From Desulfobacterales bacterium (lineage in GTDB: Bacteria > Desulfobacterota > Desulfobacteria > Desulfobacterales > C00003106): a DNA stretch of 5,803 bases. Shown piece after piece: positions 5,448 to 5,803 of this stretch (its first letter is position 1; each line of letters starts with the position of its first letter). The position numbers and the translations under genes are program-made. The notes below the pieces were generated by a model that saw nothing but the letters and a program-made list of their open reading frames with translations, did no database searches and was not told where the DNA came from. The stretch lies in NCBI GenBank assembly GCA_030672555.1, contig DAOVGD010000182.1, positions 1-5,803 on the forward strand. Direction: 5' to 3'.

Positions 5448-5803
5448 TGCGCATATTGTTTTTTTTCAAAAGAGCGTTACGGGACGTCAGGAACAACAGG
5501 TTTCTGCATGTTATAACCGTAGGGACAATTGGGTTGGTATTATTGATACTGGCCACTTTTATCATTATTTTTGCAAATGTGAATAATCTGGTCGGTTCAT
5601 GGCAAGAAGATATACGGATTGTAGCCTACTTAACAAGAGGGGCGGATCAGGAACGGATAGATCTTGTGCAGAAACAGCTCAAGGGTTTCTATGGAGTAAA
5701 CGAAGTAATCTTTGTGCCTCCGGATGAAGCACTTCTCCGTTTGAGAGCTCAGATGGAGCACCAGGTAGGGGTGCTGGATGGATTGCGAGAGAACCCTCTC
5801 CCG
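5447..5803 (+). CDS. ftsX: Cell division protein FtsX, N-terminal part (cut by window end)
   Basis: FtsX is the four-helix inner-membrane partner of FtsE; its large first periplasmic loop contacts peptidoglycan hydrolase regulators. The visible 119 codons stay open to the window end. They show a short basic cytoplasmic N-terminus (MRILFFFKRALRDVRNNR), a first membrane segment at about residues 21-45 (VITVGTIGLVLLILATFIII), then the extracytoplasmic domain. That domain includes IRIVAYLTRGADQERI, VNEVIFVPPDEAL and the family hallmark L-x-x-NPLP at 113-119. This ATG is the only reasonable start: the frame is open upstream only to a TAA at 5372-5374 and holds no ATG, GTG or TTG there. No Shine-Dalgarno-like sequence precedes it; the upstream DNA is the CAAT heptamer array. 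The start lies in a predicted hairpin arm, so translation may depend on ribosomes leaving ftsE. Confidence 0.92.
   Translation, partial: MRILFFFKRALRDVRNNRFLHVITVGTIGLVLLILATFIIIFANVNNLVGSWQEDIRIVAYLTRGADQERIDLVQKQLKGFYGVNEVIFVPPDEALLRLRAQMEHQVGVLDGLRENPLP

Overview
The window is ordinary chromosomal DNA of moderate GC content with well-spaced housekeeping genes. TolC (an outer-membrane protein) shows that the organism is Gram-negative. The style of PyrE, the small unknown gene fused to its operon, the split two-gene transketolase with TTG starts and the repeat-rich spacers together suggest Desulfobacterota (the former Deltaproteobacteria) or a nearby lineage. That placement is inferred from family resemblance, not measured.

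Layout. At the left edge (16-102) is a long imperfect hairpin, followed by a leftward operon: pyrE (1014 to 430) and a 94-residue gene of unknown function (423 to 139), 6 nt apart. Upstream of pyrE, still on the minus strand, are a sigma70-like promoter (1261 to 1233), a short leader with a pyrimidine run, and a strong intrinsic terminator (1185 to 1132). This is the arrangement expected of an attenuator, or of an independent small RNA. Rightward from there run a TolC-family outer-membrane channel (1302-2654), the two halves of a split transketolase (2734-3609 and 3624-4565), ftsE (4699-5352) and the first 119 codons of ftsX (5447 to the window end).

How the genes work together. PyrE makes orotidylate for UMP synthesis. 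The transketolase pair carries out two-carbon transfers in the non-oxidative pentose phosphate pathway. FtsE and FtsX form the inner-membrane ABC-type complex that controls septal peptidoglycan hydrolysis. The TolC protein has no efflux partner in view. The groups look like independent transcription units placed side by side; no single pathway joins them.

The least ordinary part is the intergenic DNA. ftsE is flanked on both sides by inverted repeats of about 95 bp built from short tandem units: 10-mers on the left and 7-mers on the right. The right-hand element pairs the ftsE stop codon with the ftsX start codon. I see no mobile element, CRISPR array, tRNA or rRNA, and no convincing new multi-gene system.
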